64,000 bases of DNA. It comes from Albugo candida (taxonomy: Eukaryota > Oomycota > Peronosporomycetes > Albuginales). Numbering within the stretch: position 1 is the first letter of the stretch; every line of letters starts with the position of its first letter. A program made the translations under genes and the position numbers. Positions 11,413-22,588 of the stretch are shown here, piece after piece. The DNA lies in NCBI GenBank assembly GCA_040437565.1, contig JBDOQK010000036.1, positions 62,001-126,000 of the forward strand. Reading direction: 5' to 3'. The notes beneath the pieces were generated by a model that was not told the origin of the DNA, searched no databases, and saw only the letters and a program-made list of their open reading frames with translations.

Positions 11413-11892
11413 GAGCTTAGTGCTCATTAAAACCATCGCAATTGAGATACTTACAATATCTCTTCCGAATTTTAGGCGCAACAAATGCCCGAATTCAAAC
11501 TTATTCTTGTTGGGGACGGAGGCGTTGGTAAAACCACTTTTGTCAAACGTCATTTGACTGGAGAGTTTGAGAAAAAATACGTTGGTTCGTTGTCAATGCA
11601 GANNNNNNNNNNNNNNNNNNNNNNNNNNNNNNNNNNNNNNNNNNNNNNNNNNNNNNNNNNNNNNNNNNNNNNNNNNNNNNNNNNNNNNNNNNNNNNNNNN
11701 NNGAGCTTAGTGCTCATTAAAACCATCGCAATTGAGATACTTACAATATCTCTTCCGAATTTTAGGCGCAACAAATGCCCGAATTCAAACTTATTCTTGT
11801 TGGGGACGGAGGCGTTGGTAAAACCACTTTTGTCAAACGTCATTTGACTGGAGAGTTTGAGAAAAAATACGTTGGTTCGTTGTCAATGCAGA
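11413..11892. repeat. 100-N gap with 190-bp flanking direct duplicate (Ran 5' end)
   Basis: Positions 11413-11602 and 11703-11892 appear identical (offset 290) around N at 11603-11702. Both contain Ran exon 1. Only the right-hand copy connects to the rest of the gene. Confidence 0.88.
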
Positions 11893-12524
11893 GTATTCAT
11901 TCTGCCTGAATTCTGATCCGTTTCGTCTCATTTACAGCAACATTGGGCGTGGAAGTACACCCTCTGGTGTTTCACACCAATTTCGGACCCATTCGATTTA
12001 ATTGCTGGGACACTGCAGGACAAGAAAAGTTTGGTGGACTGCGTGATGGTTACTACATTCAAGGTCAATGTGCTATCATCATGTTCGATGTGACGTCCCG
12101 AATCACATACAAAAATGTTCCAAATTGGTATCGTGATCTCGTCCGAGTCTGCGAAAACATTCCGATTGTGTTGTGTGGCAACAAAGTCGAAGTAAAAGAT
12201 CGTAAAGTGAAAGCCAAGCAGATCACATTCCACCGGAAAAAGAATTTACAATATTACGATTGTTCCGCAAAGTCAAACTATCAGTTTGAAAAACCGTTTT
12301 TGTGGCTTGCCCGGAAGCTCGTCGGGTAAGTGAAACCAAGTGAGATATTTACTATAGACTCACATGACTCTTTGAGCAGTGATAACAACTTGACGTTTGT
12401 TGAGGCTCCTGCGCTAGCACCACCTGAAGTGACCATCACACAAGAACAAATCAACCAGATTGAGGCAGACAATCGTGCAGCCGCGCTACAACTGCCGCTT
12501 CCAGATGAAGATGAAGATCTTTGA
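11775..12524 (+). CDS. RAN: GTP-binding nuclear protein Ran
   Basis: Ran is the small GTPase that drives nucleocytoplasmic transport and spindle assembly. Three exons are clear: 11775-11874, 11938-12325 and 12380-12524, with GT-AG introns of 63 and 54 bp. The P-loop [14 protein letters not shown], switch I end [14 protein letters not shown], switch [28 protein letters not shown] and the [19 protein letters not shown] block are all Ran-specific. The protein ends with the acidic tail LPDEDEDL, the usual Ran C-terminus. A duplicate of exon 1 at 11485 lies left of an assembly gap and is not a second gene. There is probably a 5'-UTR intron (…TTTTAG, 11 bp before the ATG). The 3' end converges on the DUF4604 gene. 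Confidence 0.97.
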
Positions 12525-12751
12525 TTACTCGTTTGATATTTTACAATCTGAAAGACGCAGACAATCATTTTTGTCTGGATTAGATTTATATATCAATCTC
12601 TTGCTATTTCGTTACGACGCTGTTCACTTTTGCGTCTCAGATTGTACCAGAATATTCTTTGCACAAGCGCGCAGACTTTGCACCTGTACCACGTGGATCG
12701 TGAATCTCTTGATGCCCTTGGCTCGGATTATCTGAAAGATGTAATCTGTTC

Positions 12752-13156
12752 TTACTCTTCATCAACTGGAAAAGACAAAAGTCTTTTGTTATCAAGTTTC
12801 GGAATGTTTGCCTGTGGCCGTGTAAGACATTTTTTGTTAGAAGATGGCTTCTTTCGCTTACGTGTGCATTCACTTTGCGTGCTATCTCTCTTTTCGGTAT
12901 CAGCTCGAACAAACTCCTCGATCGCCGCCTTTTGTACCTCATCAAGCTCATCATCCTCTTCCTCGGTCGTTGCGACTGCAAACTTTGCCATTATAGCTGG
13001 TGGTGCCTGAAATTCCTGGAGAAATTTCGGAATGACACGATTAAACTTCAGACTGCTATCTCTCGATTTCGACCCTTTTTTATACGATTGATCGTCTCCT
13101 TCTTTCCCTCCCATGCCACGAAAGCTCCCATCTTGACGCCACAGATCATCTTCCAT
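12752..13156 (-). CDS. DUF4604 / KIAA1143-like protein
   Basis: This is a 134-residue, highly charged protein in one exon. It carries the features of the DUF4604 (KIAA1143) family: an N-terminal FNRVIPKFLQEFQAPPAI stretch, an acidic centre (TTEEEDDELDEVQKAAIEEF), a Lys/Arg-rich part (TRKRKKPSSNKK) and the C-terminal LLSFPVDEE motif. The function of the family is unknown; its length here is similar to the animal protein. The start MEDDLWRQDG is the first ATG. The 5' end is close to a small plus-strand ORF beginning near 13192, so the two may share a promoter. Confidence 0.75.
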   Translation of the reverse strand: MEDDLWRQDGSFRGMGGKEGDDQSYKKGSKSRDSSLKFNRVIPKFLQEFQAPPAIMAKFAVATTEEEDDELDEVQKAAIEEFVRADTEKRDSTQSECTRKRKKPSSNKKCLTRPQANIPKLDNKRLLSFPVDEE

Positions 13157-13191
13157 CGTCCACTACTATAGTGTGTGGCAACACTATTCCC

Positions 13192-13374
13192 ATGCCGCAC
13201 ACATTTGTCAGCTATCTACATGCACATCGCTACAAGCTCTTGTTCACCGCTCAAGGCATAGCCACATGCTTCATCATCCACCATCGAATCAATCACGATA
13301 TCCCCGACGCGCGTATATCACAGGCTCACGAACCTCCATGCGAAGAGAACGCAACTTCAGCCGAAATCCGCTGA
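13192..13374 (+). CDS. possible small membrane protein (60 aa)
   Basis: This is a short ORF (MPHTFVSYLHAHRYKLLFTA...) with one hydrophobic stretch (YKLLFTAQGIATCFII) and a polar tail. It sits in the short interval between the divergent DUF4604 start and the 3' end of the channel gene. There is no recognisable family. It could be a small mitochondrial or ER membrane protein, or chance. Confidence 0.25.
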   Translation: MPHTFVSYLHAHRYKLLFTAQGIATCFIIHHRINHDIPDARISQAHEPPCEENATSAEIR

Positions 13375-13421
13375 ACAAGAACTCAAGTCTATGACTATAA
13401 TACAATTTGTGACCTCTTTGA

Positions 13422-16400
13422 TCACCTCAATTTCTCATTGCGTTGATCTTGCTCTAATTCTTCCATAACTTGTAAGAACGCTCCTGCTCGCTGCTCCCGA
13501 AGTCGCTTTACTCGGTTTGTGGCAAGCAGTCGGCGCACTGCAGACTGAATGCGCTTAGTTGACAGGTAGACCCGTAGACTTGCACCAAAGGAAGATAGCG
13601 ATTGTGACTGCTCAGTGTATAGAGAGATATGTCGTGGTGGAAGGATCGTATCCGAACGTTCCTTTGCTAGTTTTTCCATAACGTGATGTGCTGTTGCATA
13701 GAGAAACGCTGTGATCGAACTGCAGCCATGGCCATCCAGCTGTAAAGGCAGATTCATTGCCCACTTTATAATCTCATTATGACTAGAGCTCTTTGGCAAT
13801 CCAAGAGGTGGAGGAAGACGACACATCAGCTTGATTAATGAGTGATCATTTAACATTCCGGTATGCTGAGTATCATATTGCGTCCATAAAAGGACAGCAT
13901 GATCAAAGTCTTCTGTGGTGATCACAGCTGCATTCTTCTCATTTGTGACTTCAAATCCTTCCAAAATGACAGCGACAAAGAGATTGAGAAGTACGTACGT
14001 TGTCAGCAGCATGTACGAAACGAAATATATGTACGTGATAGAAATTCCAGGAGAGCATCCAATTGTGAGGTTTGGGTCTTTCGTATAATTTCGAGCTGCA
14101 TCGAGCATTTCAAAGGTGTAATCCTTCACACATGATTGACCGTAAGGAAAAGGGGCTTCTCCTTCCATCGGCTGAACCATCAGATCGTACATGACGTCAT
14201 TCCAAGCTTCTCCAGTAGTGAAGCGAAAAAGTGTCACCATCGCCATCCGTATGCTTTTAAAGTTGGCGTGTTCATCGAGCGTTTTACCTAGCATCACGCC
14301 AGCATACAGCTGTACACCCAAGACACCATACACAAACATGATCAGGAACATCAATGTGGAGACGTTGATCAAGGCAGGCATATTATCCAGTATCGTAGTG
14401 ACAATATCTTGCATGCTTCTGGCTCGTTTCATGAGACGTATCGCAAGACCCATCCGACATGCTCGAAGTGCATTTGCGATCGGGGCAACTCGATCGCCTA
14501 TGATCAGTAGGGGCAATGAGATTGCCATCGACCCGATACCAACAAGACAATCAAACCAGTTTGATGGATCTTTGAGATACGAATGTCCATACGCAACGAC
14601 TTTAATCAGTAATTCAAGGCAAAACACACCTGCAAAGACGACGTTGGTCAATTGAAGAATGTGCGCAATCCTCTTCGACTCGCCAAAATGAGTCATAGCG
14701 AGTATCAATGGATTCAAGACTATACAGAAGTTCAAGAANNNNNNNNNNNNNNNNNNNNNNNNNNNNNNNNNNNNNNNNNNNNNNNNNNNNNNNNNNNNNN
14801 NNNNNNNNNNNNNNNNNNNNNNNNNNNNNNNNNNNNNNTAGGGGCAATGAGATTGCCATCGACCCGATACCAACAAGACAATCAAACCAGTTTGATGGAT
14901 CTTTGAGATACGAATGTCCATACGCAACGACTTTAATCAGTAATTCAAGGCAAAACACACCTGCAAAGACGACGTTGGTCAATTGAAGAATGTGCGCAAT
15001 CCTCTTCGACTCGCCAAAATGAGTCATAGCGAGTATCAATGGATTCAAGACTATACAGAAGTTCAAGAAATTCTCCACCCACGGATGTCGAATGGCGCGA
15101 TAGCAAGCGCGACGAAGTACGCTCTTTGGTATTGTTTGGTTATTGTTCAAACGTATGCTACAGCGAGCAGATTAGACCGAGTAACAGCATGCACCAGTTC
15201 CTTACGCTTTGATTGATTCTTGTATTTGTACCCATTCCCGCTGCGAATCGTTAGTGTAAACGTCATCTGAAAGTGTCGCTCGCATACGATTGAAATTATC
15301 GATCACAGCACCGACAAACAAGTTGAGCGAGAAAAAGCTACCAATGATCACAAACACTGGAGAAATTACTTAGCGTTTTATTCCTGCTTTGAGATTGAGC
15401 TGAGCGTACCGATGAAGAACGGAATGTACGCTCGATTCCAATTCTGCACTGGATGGTACCCAATCTCGGTCGCATCCACTCCTTCATACATGATATCCAC
15501 CCAGCCTTCTGTGCTTGCAATCTCAAATAAGGTCATCACGGACTTGAGGATGTTATTGTAGTTTCTTCGCTTTGAGTACCAGCGACCACCATGATCCAAG
15601 CAGTCTTGATGAGAGAATAGCTTTTTAAACGATAACTTTGTAAAGCCGAATGTCGCTTCCAATTGAGCCATTTTCTCGCCTGAAAATGTGCTGAAATCAC
15701 AAGCAAATAATCTACCTTTGAAAAGATTGACGCAAATGATCCCAAAGCTGAAGAAAAGGAGAATGCAAACTATAAACACATTAAAAATGTACGGAATACT
15801 GGAAAGTAAGGCGTGTACTGCAAGTCGCATGCTCGGAAATCGACCGATGACGCGTAAAGGCCGAAGAGCGCGGAGTGCTCGAAGCGATCGAATGGATTGA
15901 ATGGTTTTGTCGCCAGAGAATAATGTCAAAAAAGATGCAATCAGTGTGCTCGAATCCAACACATTCCACGGATCGCGTAAATACGACTCAGGGCCGTTCC
16001 ATAAAACTCCTCGATCGATAATTTTGAAGATCATTTCAGCTGAAAACATCCATGTGAAAGCTTGATCAAAAGACATCAAGTATCTTGACAGCGAGCCTTG
16101 CGGATCATCCAGTGGATTGTCGACTGCCAGTAGGATGCTGCTGATGAAGATGAAAAATAGAAGAAGGTATTCCGTGTAGCGATGATGCATTATTGCAGAT
16201 ATATAACGCCGGAGAATATTCCTTCGCGAAAATATAAGGAGTGAGCGATTGCGAAAAATATGAGTGATCCTGCTCTCCTTCATGACACTTGGTGATGTTT
16301 CATGAGGTAATTGAGAGCCTCCTCGATAGGCAGCCTCTGCTGAAATTGGAGCTACTCGTCCTTGAGCGACGTTCTTCTTTCTTTTAGAATTATGAGAAGT

Positions 16401-19400
16401 GGTGTCATTGTGCTGAGATAATTCCGAGCTTCGTTTACGCACACGACGAGGTCGATGGCTTGGTGGAATCACATAGCTTCTCTTTTTGGCATCTCCAGTA
16501 AGACTTTTCTTCGCATATGGAGTGTCTATAGTCGCCTCTATTGAGGACGATTGAGGCAGCACAGCGGCTGTTTTCTGACGCGTTATCGCTTCTTTTGCCT
16601 GAGCAATGACTTCCTTACCCTTCACAATCGCTTGTCCTGTTTCTTGTTGAGTTTCTTCGATGCTAAAGTTATTCAAAAGGATTGCAAGGAAGAGATTTAA
16701 TATGATGATATTGCCGAAAATCATGACCGCCACAAAATACAAAGCAGCACCCCATCCAACAGCACGAATGCCGTCTGCCATTACCGCTGTCCAATTCTCT
16801 TCGGTCAAACATTGAAATACGGTCGTGAAGGCAGACAGAATATCATCAAAATTGGATCGACGAATTTTATATGGCCGTTCTGGGGTCCAAAAAGCATGCG
16901 GTGGTACGGTCGAATTGTATTTATGCGGCTCCCATGATACATAGTTCCCAGCATCATCGAATCGATACTTGTTGGAAAAAAATTGCATCCCAATTAAAGC
17001 AAATACGTACATGATCAACAAGAGAAGGAGCCCAAAACTCGCGACATCCGCAACACTGTCTGCAATCTACACATTGTCATGAGAAATATAATGCTCAGGT
17101 AGTAAACAATCTCCTCACCGTTTTGAGCAACTGTCTCAAAGATTTCCAGGTGCCAGCGAGCTTTAAAACTCGGAATAATCGAAGTGTCCTCAGGGCTGAG
17201 ATTCCTTTAGATTTGTGCGATATTCTGGTCTGATTTGTGATGAATTCAGTGACGCTGAAAATAACGATGACTCCGTCAAATAATGCGTAACCATCTTGCT
17301 TTACGCTTTTCCATCCGAATCCGATCAATTTCAGCGCGAATTCGATAAGAAATATGAATGTGAGAATCACATTTACTTTCTCTGTGAAGGCGTCCTGAAT
17401 TGGATTGACGGGATACTGATCCAACGATAGACAAATTGTGTTGAGTAGAATGCAAAATATGATCAATGCGGAAAACCATCGCGCCTGGGATGAACACAAG
17501 AATAAGAGTCTTTATAAAGAGAAGGAGATAAATTACGTCTATTTACATTGACAAGTGTTGCGCAAATTGCACGAAATCGATGCCAGATTGTAATCTTCCC
17601 TGGAGGACTGACCCATCGCTTTTGAAAGCTTTTTCGGAAACTTTGTGGTTTTTGAAGCGCGGAACCTTGATCCTGACCATTTTCCAAGGGGATGATGCGA
17701 GTTGTGTTGAAAAACCTAGACTGTACGAGCGTGAACGTAACTCTTGCACTGCTTATTGGCTGCTTCGCCAGAAGTATCGCATCCCAAGTCCCCGCATTTC
17801 CATCATTGGAAGCTGTGAAGTGCTCCCAAATCACCGCAAACACAAACTGTAGCAGAAAAAATGCTCCAACAATTGTATACACGATAAAGTAAAAGGTGGA
17901 AAAGTACCAATTGGATGCATCCTGAAACTAGGCGCAGTCTTCATATCAGCTCACCAGTACAACAAAACTAATCAGCAGCGTACATGATACATGACGTTCG
18001 TCCAACCTTCCAGCGTGATACATTGGAATAAAGTAAGTAGCGCATACCCAATATGATCAAAGTTCATAAGCGCGTGATCCCATACTTCGTCAGGTGGTAA
18101 AAGGTTGAGGTTGACGGTGGTTCCTTCTGGTGGGTTGTAAACAGATCCACAATACTGATCACTTGGACACTTGTAATTGCCTCCACAAACATGTCCATCG
18201 TCTGCAAGTGCCCAAATTCCGTCGACTGGAGTCGGTGTTTCTCTACAGCGATAATAAAGCGCTCCATTCCAAATTGAGACGCCCAAAACTCCAAAAATGG
18301 CAAATACAAAAAAAAGAACGATCATAACATTGATGAGGGCTGGAATCGCTGAAATCAGTGCGTACACCAAATTGCGCATTCCACGCAAATTGGTGAGAGT
18401 GCGTAAAGGACGCAAAAGACGGCATGTTCTAAGAACTAGTAGCTTTGGTACACTAGGGATATCTCCAATTAAACCGGCAATCACAACAAAACAATCCAAA
18501 ATATTCCAAGCGCTTCGTAGGTATGCCCCATGGCCAAAGAAAAACCCCATAGCTACTATCTTAAGAACGCATTCGACTGTGAAGATGATGGTGAAGATTA
18601 GTTCGCAGCGTTCCACAAAAGCATTTCTACTATTGAGCTTGGTGAATCCTTGCGAATCGATGATTTCACCGGGATCCGCATGGTCACGAACACCCAAAAT
18701 GATGGAGCTAAAGAGTATGCATCCGAGGATAAACCGATCAAACCACTTCCATTCGATGAACCAAACCAAAGCATACCGATATCGATTCTGTACAGTTAAT
18801 ATAAAAAGAGACGTTGTAGCGAATCTTCGTTTATGACCATGTACGTCATAATTGAATTCTTTCAATCCTAGCTCGGTCACCCCCGTTTGAAACTCAAGAT
18901 ACGAAATTCGACCGCTGTGATTACAGTCGACTCTGGCAAAGATTTTCTCCAACGCTGCATCCAACTGATTATTACACCGCTCTAATTCCAGCTGGAATAT
19001 CCGTATCAGCTTGAGCTCGATCAAATCAAAGCTGAATGAAGTTGTGCTGATTTCTTTGTACTGTTGAAGCAGATCGCACGAGTAGAGGCAGAAATCATTA
19101 AAGTCGATAAATCCATCACGATCGGTGTCAAAGGCGTCCCACAAACCTCTTGTACAGGCATCTTGTTCAGTTTCAAAGCTCGGAATTACCGATGTAATTC
19201 GTTTTTTGACTTCTACAACGAATGCTGCAGAGCCTCGACGCAACAACTGCATACTTGAGACTTCTGTGTCATGTTTTTGTGAAATCTGTCTCGTGGTCTC
19301 AGGTCGAGCAGCAGGGTCTACCGAATTGCAATCGGTCGAGAAATTTGTGCCTTGACTCAACGTATTCGGAAGACCATTGCTCAAGTGCGTAGTATCGCTT

Positions 19401-19567
19401 TTCACGGCTGCAGCTTGAGCGGGATTCGAATCTACACTTATCCGATTCTCATTCTCCGCTCGTCGACTAGGCAGATGATGTACTGTAGGACCTTGAGTCC
19501 CAGCGAAAGGTGACCCGCTTTGAGGAATCGCTGCAGAAATAAGTCTTAATGGTTCTGTAGCATTCAT
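13422..19567 (-). CDS. four-domain voltage-gated cation channel with N-terminal EF-hands
   Basis: This is a Cav/Nav-type pore subunit in the plasma membrane, in several exons with short introns. The start at 19567 gives a disordered N-terminus, then two EF-hands: loop DTDRDGFIDFND (about residues 147-158) and VDCNHSGRISYLEF (about 213-226). Domain I follows with S4 LRTCRLLRPLRTLTNLRGMR and pore CITLEGW. Domain II has S4 RTLRLFRVLK and pore CLTEENW. Domain III has S4 SLRALRALRPLRVIGRF and pore ASTEGW. Domain IV has a degenerate S4 (ALRACRMGLAIRLMKRA) and pore TTGEAW. All four selectivity positions are Glu (EEEE), as in calcium channels. The C-terminus has an IQ-like helix (TKRIQSAVRRLLATNRVKRL). 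An assembly gap at 14739-14838 duplicates part of domain IV and inflates the coordinates by about 330 bp. No true break was seen. Confidence 0.92.
14509..15068. repeat. 100-N gap with 230-bp flanking direct duplicate (channel domain IV)
   Basis: Positions 14509-14738 recur at 14839-15068 around N at 14739-14838. The repeated part codes for the first transmembrane segments of domain IV and so appears twice in a naive translation. Confidence 0.9.
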
Positions 19568-19879
19568 TTAACATCACGGATGTGTAGGGTACCCTTCGTG
19601 CACCGCAACCTATAACAGCGCGTGCTCAATTAAATGACGCACGGGGTGGGAAATCCTAAAATAGCTAAAAAACTCACTTTCTGCCATGGGTCTTGGATAT
19701 CTTTTCTCGCAGCTTTCTACTAAAAGTATCATTTGATGATGTCTTGCAACCCATTCATTGCCAAATTGAAGTTATCCTTACACTCTATTAAGTGAGTCAA
19801 TTAATTCATGGACCAAGTCTTGAGACTAAAAGTGGTTGAATATTGCCATGAATAGTATCAACACTCAAGCAATCACAAT
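19568..19879. other. intergenic spacer upstream of the channel gene
   Basis: These 312 bp lie between the channel start and the C2-domain gene stop (both minus strand). No ORF or repeat was seen; it presumably holds the channel promoter. Confidence 0.4.
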
Positions 19880-21121
19880 TCAGAGATCATAACTCGCGAA
19901 CTCTTCAACCCCAAAGGCGTCATTACTCAATGGAAGATCGATACGATCGATGCTTTGCGACTCGCAAATATCGGATGCGACTGGGATCAAAGAATCGATA
20001 TGCATATCGTTCGTCATTCTGATAATATCGTCCTCTTCATCTTCGATAAGCACATTATTGCACGTCAAGAGATCTTGTAGTTCTTCTTCGTCACTGATTT
20101 CATCTTTGTCTATCAATATATTGCGGCTTTCACGCTCCATAATATCAGCATAGCATCTCGCCAACAAATGTGCGGCAGATTGACAGGTTTCTGTAAAGTA
20201 TTTTGGATTATAGCTCGGGCGTCTCTCAATATCAATTTCTGATGATCGTGTGCCTAGTGTCATTATTGGTGAGAACGGCGCTGTGCAGTTGCTTGTAGCA
20301 TCAGCAGTGTTTAATTTCCCCTTTGAACATTTCGCTGTGCCGGGTGAGCGGATGCCCTCATACATTCCCTTTTCTCGGTTGACACATTGCACGGACTTCG
20401 AATTCATGATTGAAGTAACGCTTTTCTTATACAAGAGATCAGGTGAGTCCGAAGCAACCATGTGCATCAATATTCGAATCTGGCCGACGTGATGCTCACT
20501 ACTCAGCAAGTCAAACCATTGGTCCGTGACGCCATTTACGCTCTCCAATGTGATCGGTACCAAGCACGAGCCTACTGTTTGTAAACCGAAGAGTGTACAT
20601 GACTTGAGCCGCACACAAATACATTTCGGACAGGCATCCGATACCAAGAATTGGAATCTTTCTTTCCACGAAATACACCCCTTCTGATTTTGCTGAACAC
20701 TTGTTCTCCAGCAGTGCGTTGATGATTTTGCAATTACTTTTTCTTTTAATAATAGTTTCCTGACCACATGATTCGGTGCCGATAAAAATCGGTCTGACGC
20801 GGTGAGAGCATTGGTGTCTCTCAGCGCTAGCGTAGAACGATATCCATGCTTTCCGGACAGCTTTTCTGCGACTACATGGGCGGAATGAATGGATATATGT
20901 AAAGTATATGAGCTTCCCTTGGATTCTGGGCGAAGGTGACTTTGTTTCGAATTTTGATACTTTAGTCGCTGTGAAGGAGGCGCTGAATTGCGATTTTTAC
21001 TGGTAGCTAAAGTTTTCGCCCGTCGAAATGGAAGCATTTTGTGACGAATACCCGCAAGAAACGAAGGTGGTGACGAACGGCATCCTTTGTCAAGAAGAAT
21101 GTCGCTCACGACATGACTCAT
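19880..21121 (-). CDS. C2-domain protein
   Basis: This is a 413-residue single-exon ORF starting MSHVVSDILLDKG. The first 70 residues are basic and disordered (PFRRAKTLATSKNRNSAPPS). Residues about 70-235 fit a C2 beta-sandwich: YTLHISIHSAHVVAEKLSG, then WKERFQFLVSDACPKCICVR, LFGLQTVGSCLVPITLE and WFDLLSSEHHVGQIRILMHM. The usual calcium-binding Asp loops are not evident, so it may bind lipid or protein without calcium. The remaining C-terminal part is unstructured and becomes acidic (DKDEISDEEELQDLL, IEDEEDDIIRM). Such proteins usually act at membranes; the particular role is unknown. It lies between the channel and the BED/hAT-like gene, all three on the minus strand. Confidence 0.65.
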   Translation of the reverse strand: MSHVVSDILLDKGCRSSPPSFLAGIRHKMLPFRRAKTLATSKNRNSAPPSQRLKYQNSKQSHLRPESKGSSYTLHISIHSAHVVAEKLSGKHGYRSTLALRDTNALTASDRFLSAPNHVVRKLLLKEKVIAKSSTHCWRTSVQQNQKGCISWKERFQFLVSDACPKCICVRLKSCTLFGLQTVGSCLVPITLESVNGVTDQWFDLLSSEHHVGQIRILMHMVASDSPDLLYKKSVTSIMNSKSVQCVNREKGMYEGIRSPGTAKCSKGKLNTADATSNCTAPFSPIMTLGTRSSEIDIERRPSYNPKYFTETCQSAAHLLARCYADIMERESRNILIDKDEISDEEELQDLLTCNNVLIEDEEDDIIRMTNDMHIDSLIPVASDICESQSIDRIDLPLSNDAFGVEEFASYDL

Positions 21122-21174
21122 GACTTTTTGCCTGCCAATTCAATACTGGCATGTATCTACAAAAGATGACCAAC

Positions 21175-22588
21175 GCTTTGTGCATTCTACGACTGCAAAG
21201 AACACGCTACTGTCTTTTTATTTTCATTCCGAATCTCACAGTCAAAGCATCTTCCGTAGTCACTGACGCATGGCGAAAAATCAGCTTCGATGACGCTTGT
21301 GTCTAATGGTCTCTACCGACTTCGAAGAACTAGTAGGTAGCCAATGCGCTTTTTAGGACAGTTCATCTCTGGCTATTCTTTATTGATTTGGTATCGAGTC
21401 TAACAGCTTGTCAGCTCCAAATTTTTGACGCGAGCGGATGAGTATACTATAGTTGACTGAATACAGTCACCGACGGATGATTGTACAGCTTTCGATTGTT
21501 TGAGAGGGTACGCAATGTGTTTAATTCGTCGTACATTACACGCTCATCCAAGGCTGTTGCTTGTTCGACTTTGTTATTGACATTGCCTCAGATGCAGTTT
21601 CTCCTCTATCGGTCAATCGCAGATTGATTGACGCACACAAAAATTGCTCAAAATCGTTTGTATCCATTATACCGACTTGATCCGTACTGTCTTTGGCCAG
21701 ACTATCGCGCCATTGATACAGTGAGAAGGGTGTGCACATGTTTGCGGTCCGGATTGAGTCAGTACCGCTATCATGACTCAGAATGTCTTCCAGTGTGCAA
21801 TCGTTTGGTATCGACAGTACATATCGAGCCANNNNNNNNNNNNNNNNNNNNNNNNNNNNNNNNNNNNNNNNNNNNNNNNNNNNNNNNNNNNNNNNNNNNN
21901 NNNNNNNNNNNNNNNNNNNNNNNNNNNNNNNGCTTTGTGCATTCTACGACTGCAAAGAACACGCTACTGTCTTTTTATTTTCATTCCGAATCTCACAGTC
22001 AAAGCATCTTCCGTAGTCACTGACGCATGGCGAAAAATCAGCTTCGATGACGCTTGTGTCTAATGGTCTCTACCGACTTCGAAGAACTAGTAGGTAGCCA
22101 ATGCGCTTTTTAGGACAGTTCATCTCTGGCTATTCTTTATTGATTTGGTATCGAGTCTAACAGCTTGTCAGCTCCAAATTTTTGACGCGAGCGGATGAGT
22201 ATACTATAGTTGACTGAATACAGTCACCGACGGATGATTGTACAGCTTTCGATTGTTTGAGAGGGTACGCAATGTGTTTAATTCGTCGTACATTACACGC
22301 TCATCCAAGGCTGTTGCTTGTTCGACTTTGTTATTGACATTGCCTCAGATGCAGTTTCTCCTCTATCGGTCAATCGCAGATTGATTGACGCACACAAAAA
22401 TTGCTCAAAATCGTTTGTATCCATTATACCGACTTGATCCGTACTGTCTTTGGCCAGACTATCGCGCCATTGATACAGTGAGAAGGGTGTGCACATGTTT
22501 GCGGTCCGGATTGAGTCAGTACCGCTATCATGACTCAGAATGTCTTCCAGTGTGCAATCGTTTGGTATCGACAGTACATATCGAGCCA
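21175..22588. repeat. 100-N gap with about 657-bp flanking direct duplicate
   Basis: Positions 21175-21831 recur at 21932-22588 around N at 21832-21931 (offset 757). The copy carries the 3' end of the BED/hAT-like ORF plus the intergenic sequence after it. The left-hand C-terminal fragment (21536-21831) is therefore not a second gene. Confidence 0.9.

Noticed and set aside
11485-11602. A second, truncated Ran gene
   Set aside because: Identical to exon 1 of the full gene and cut by the gap; assembly duplicate.
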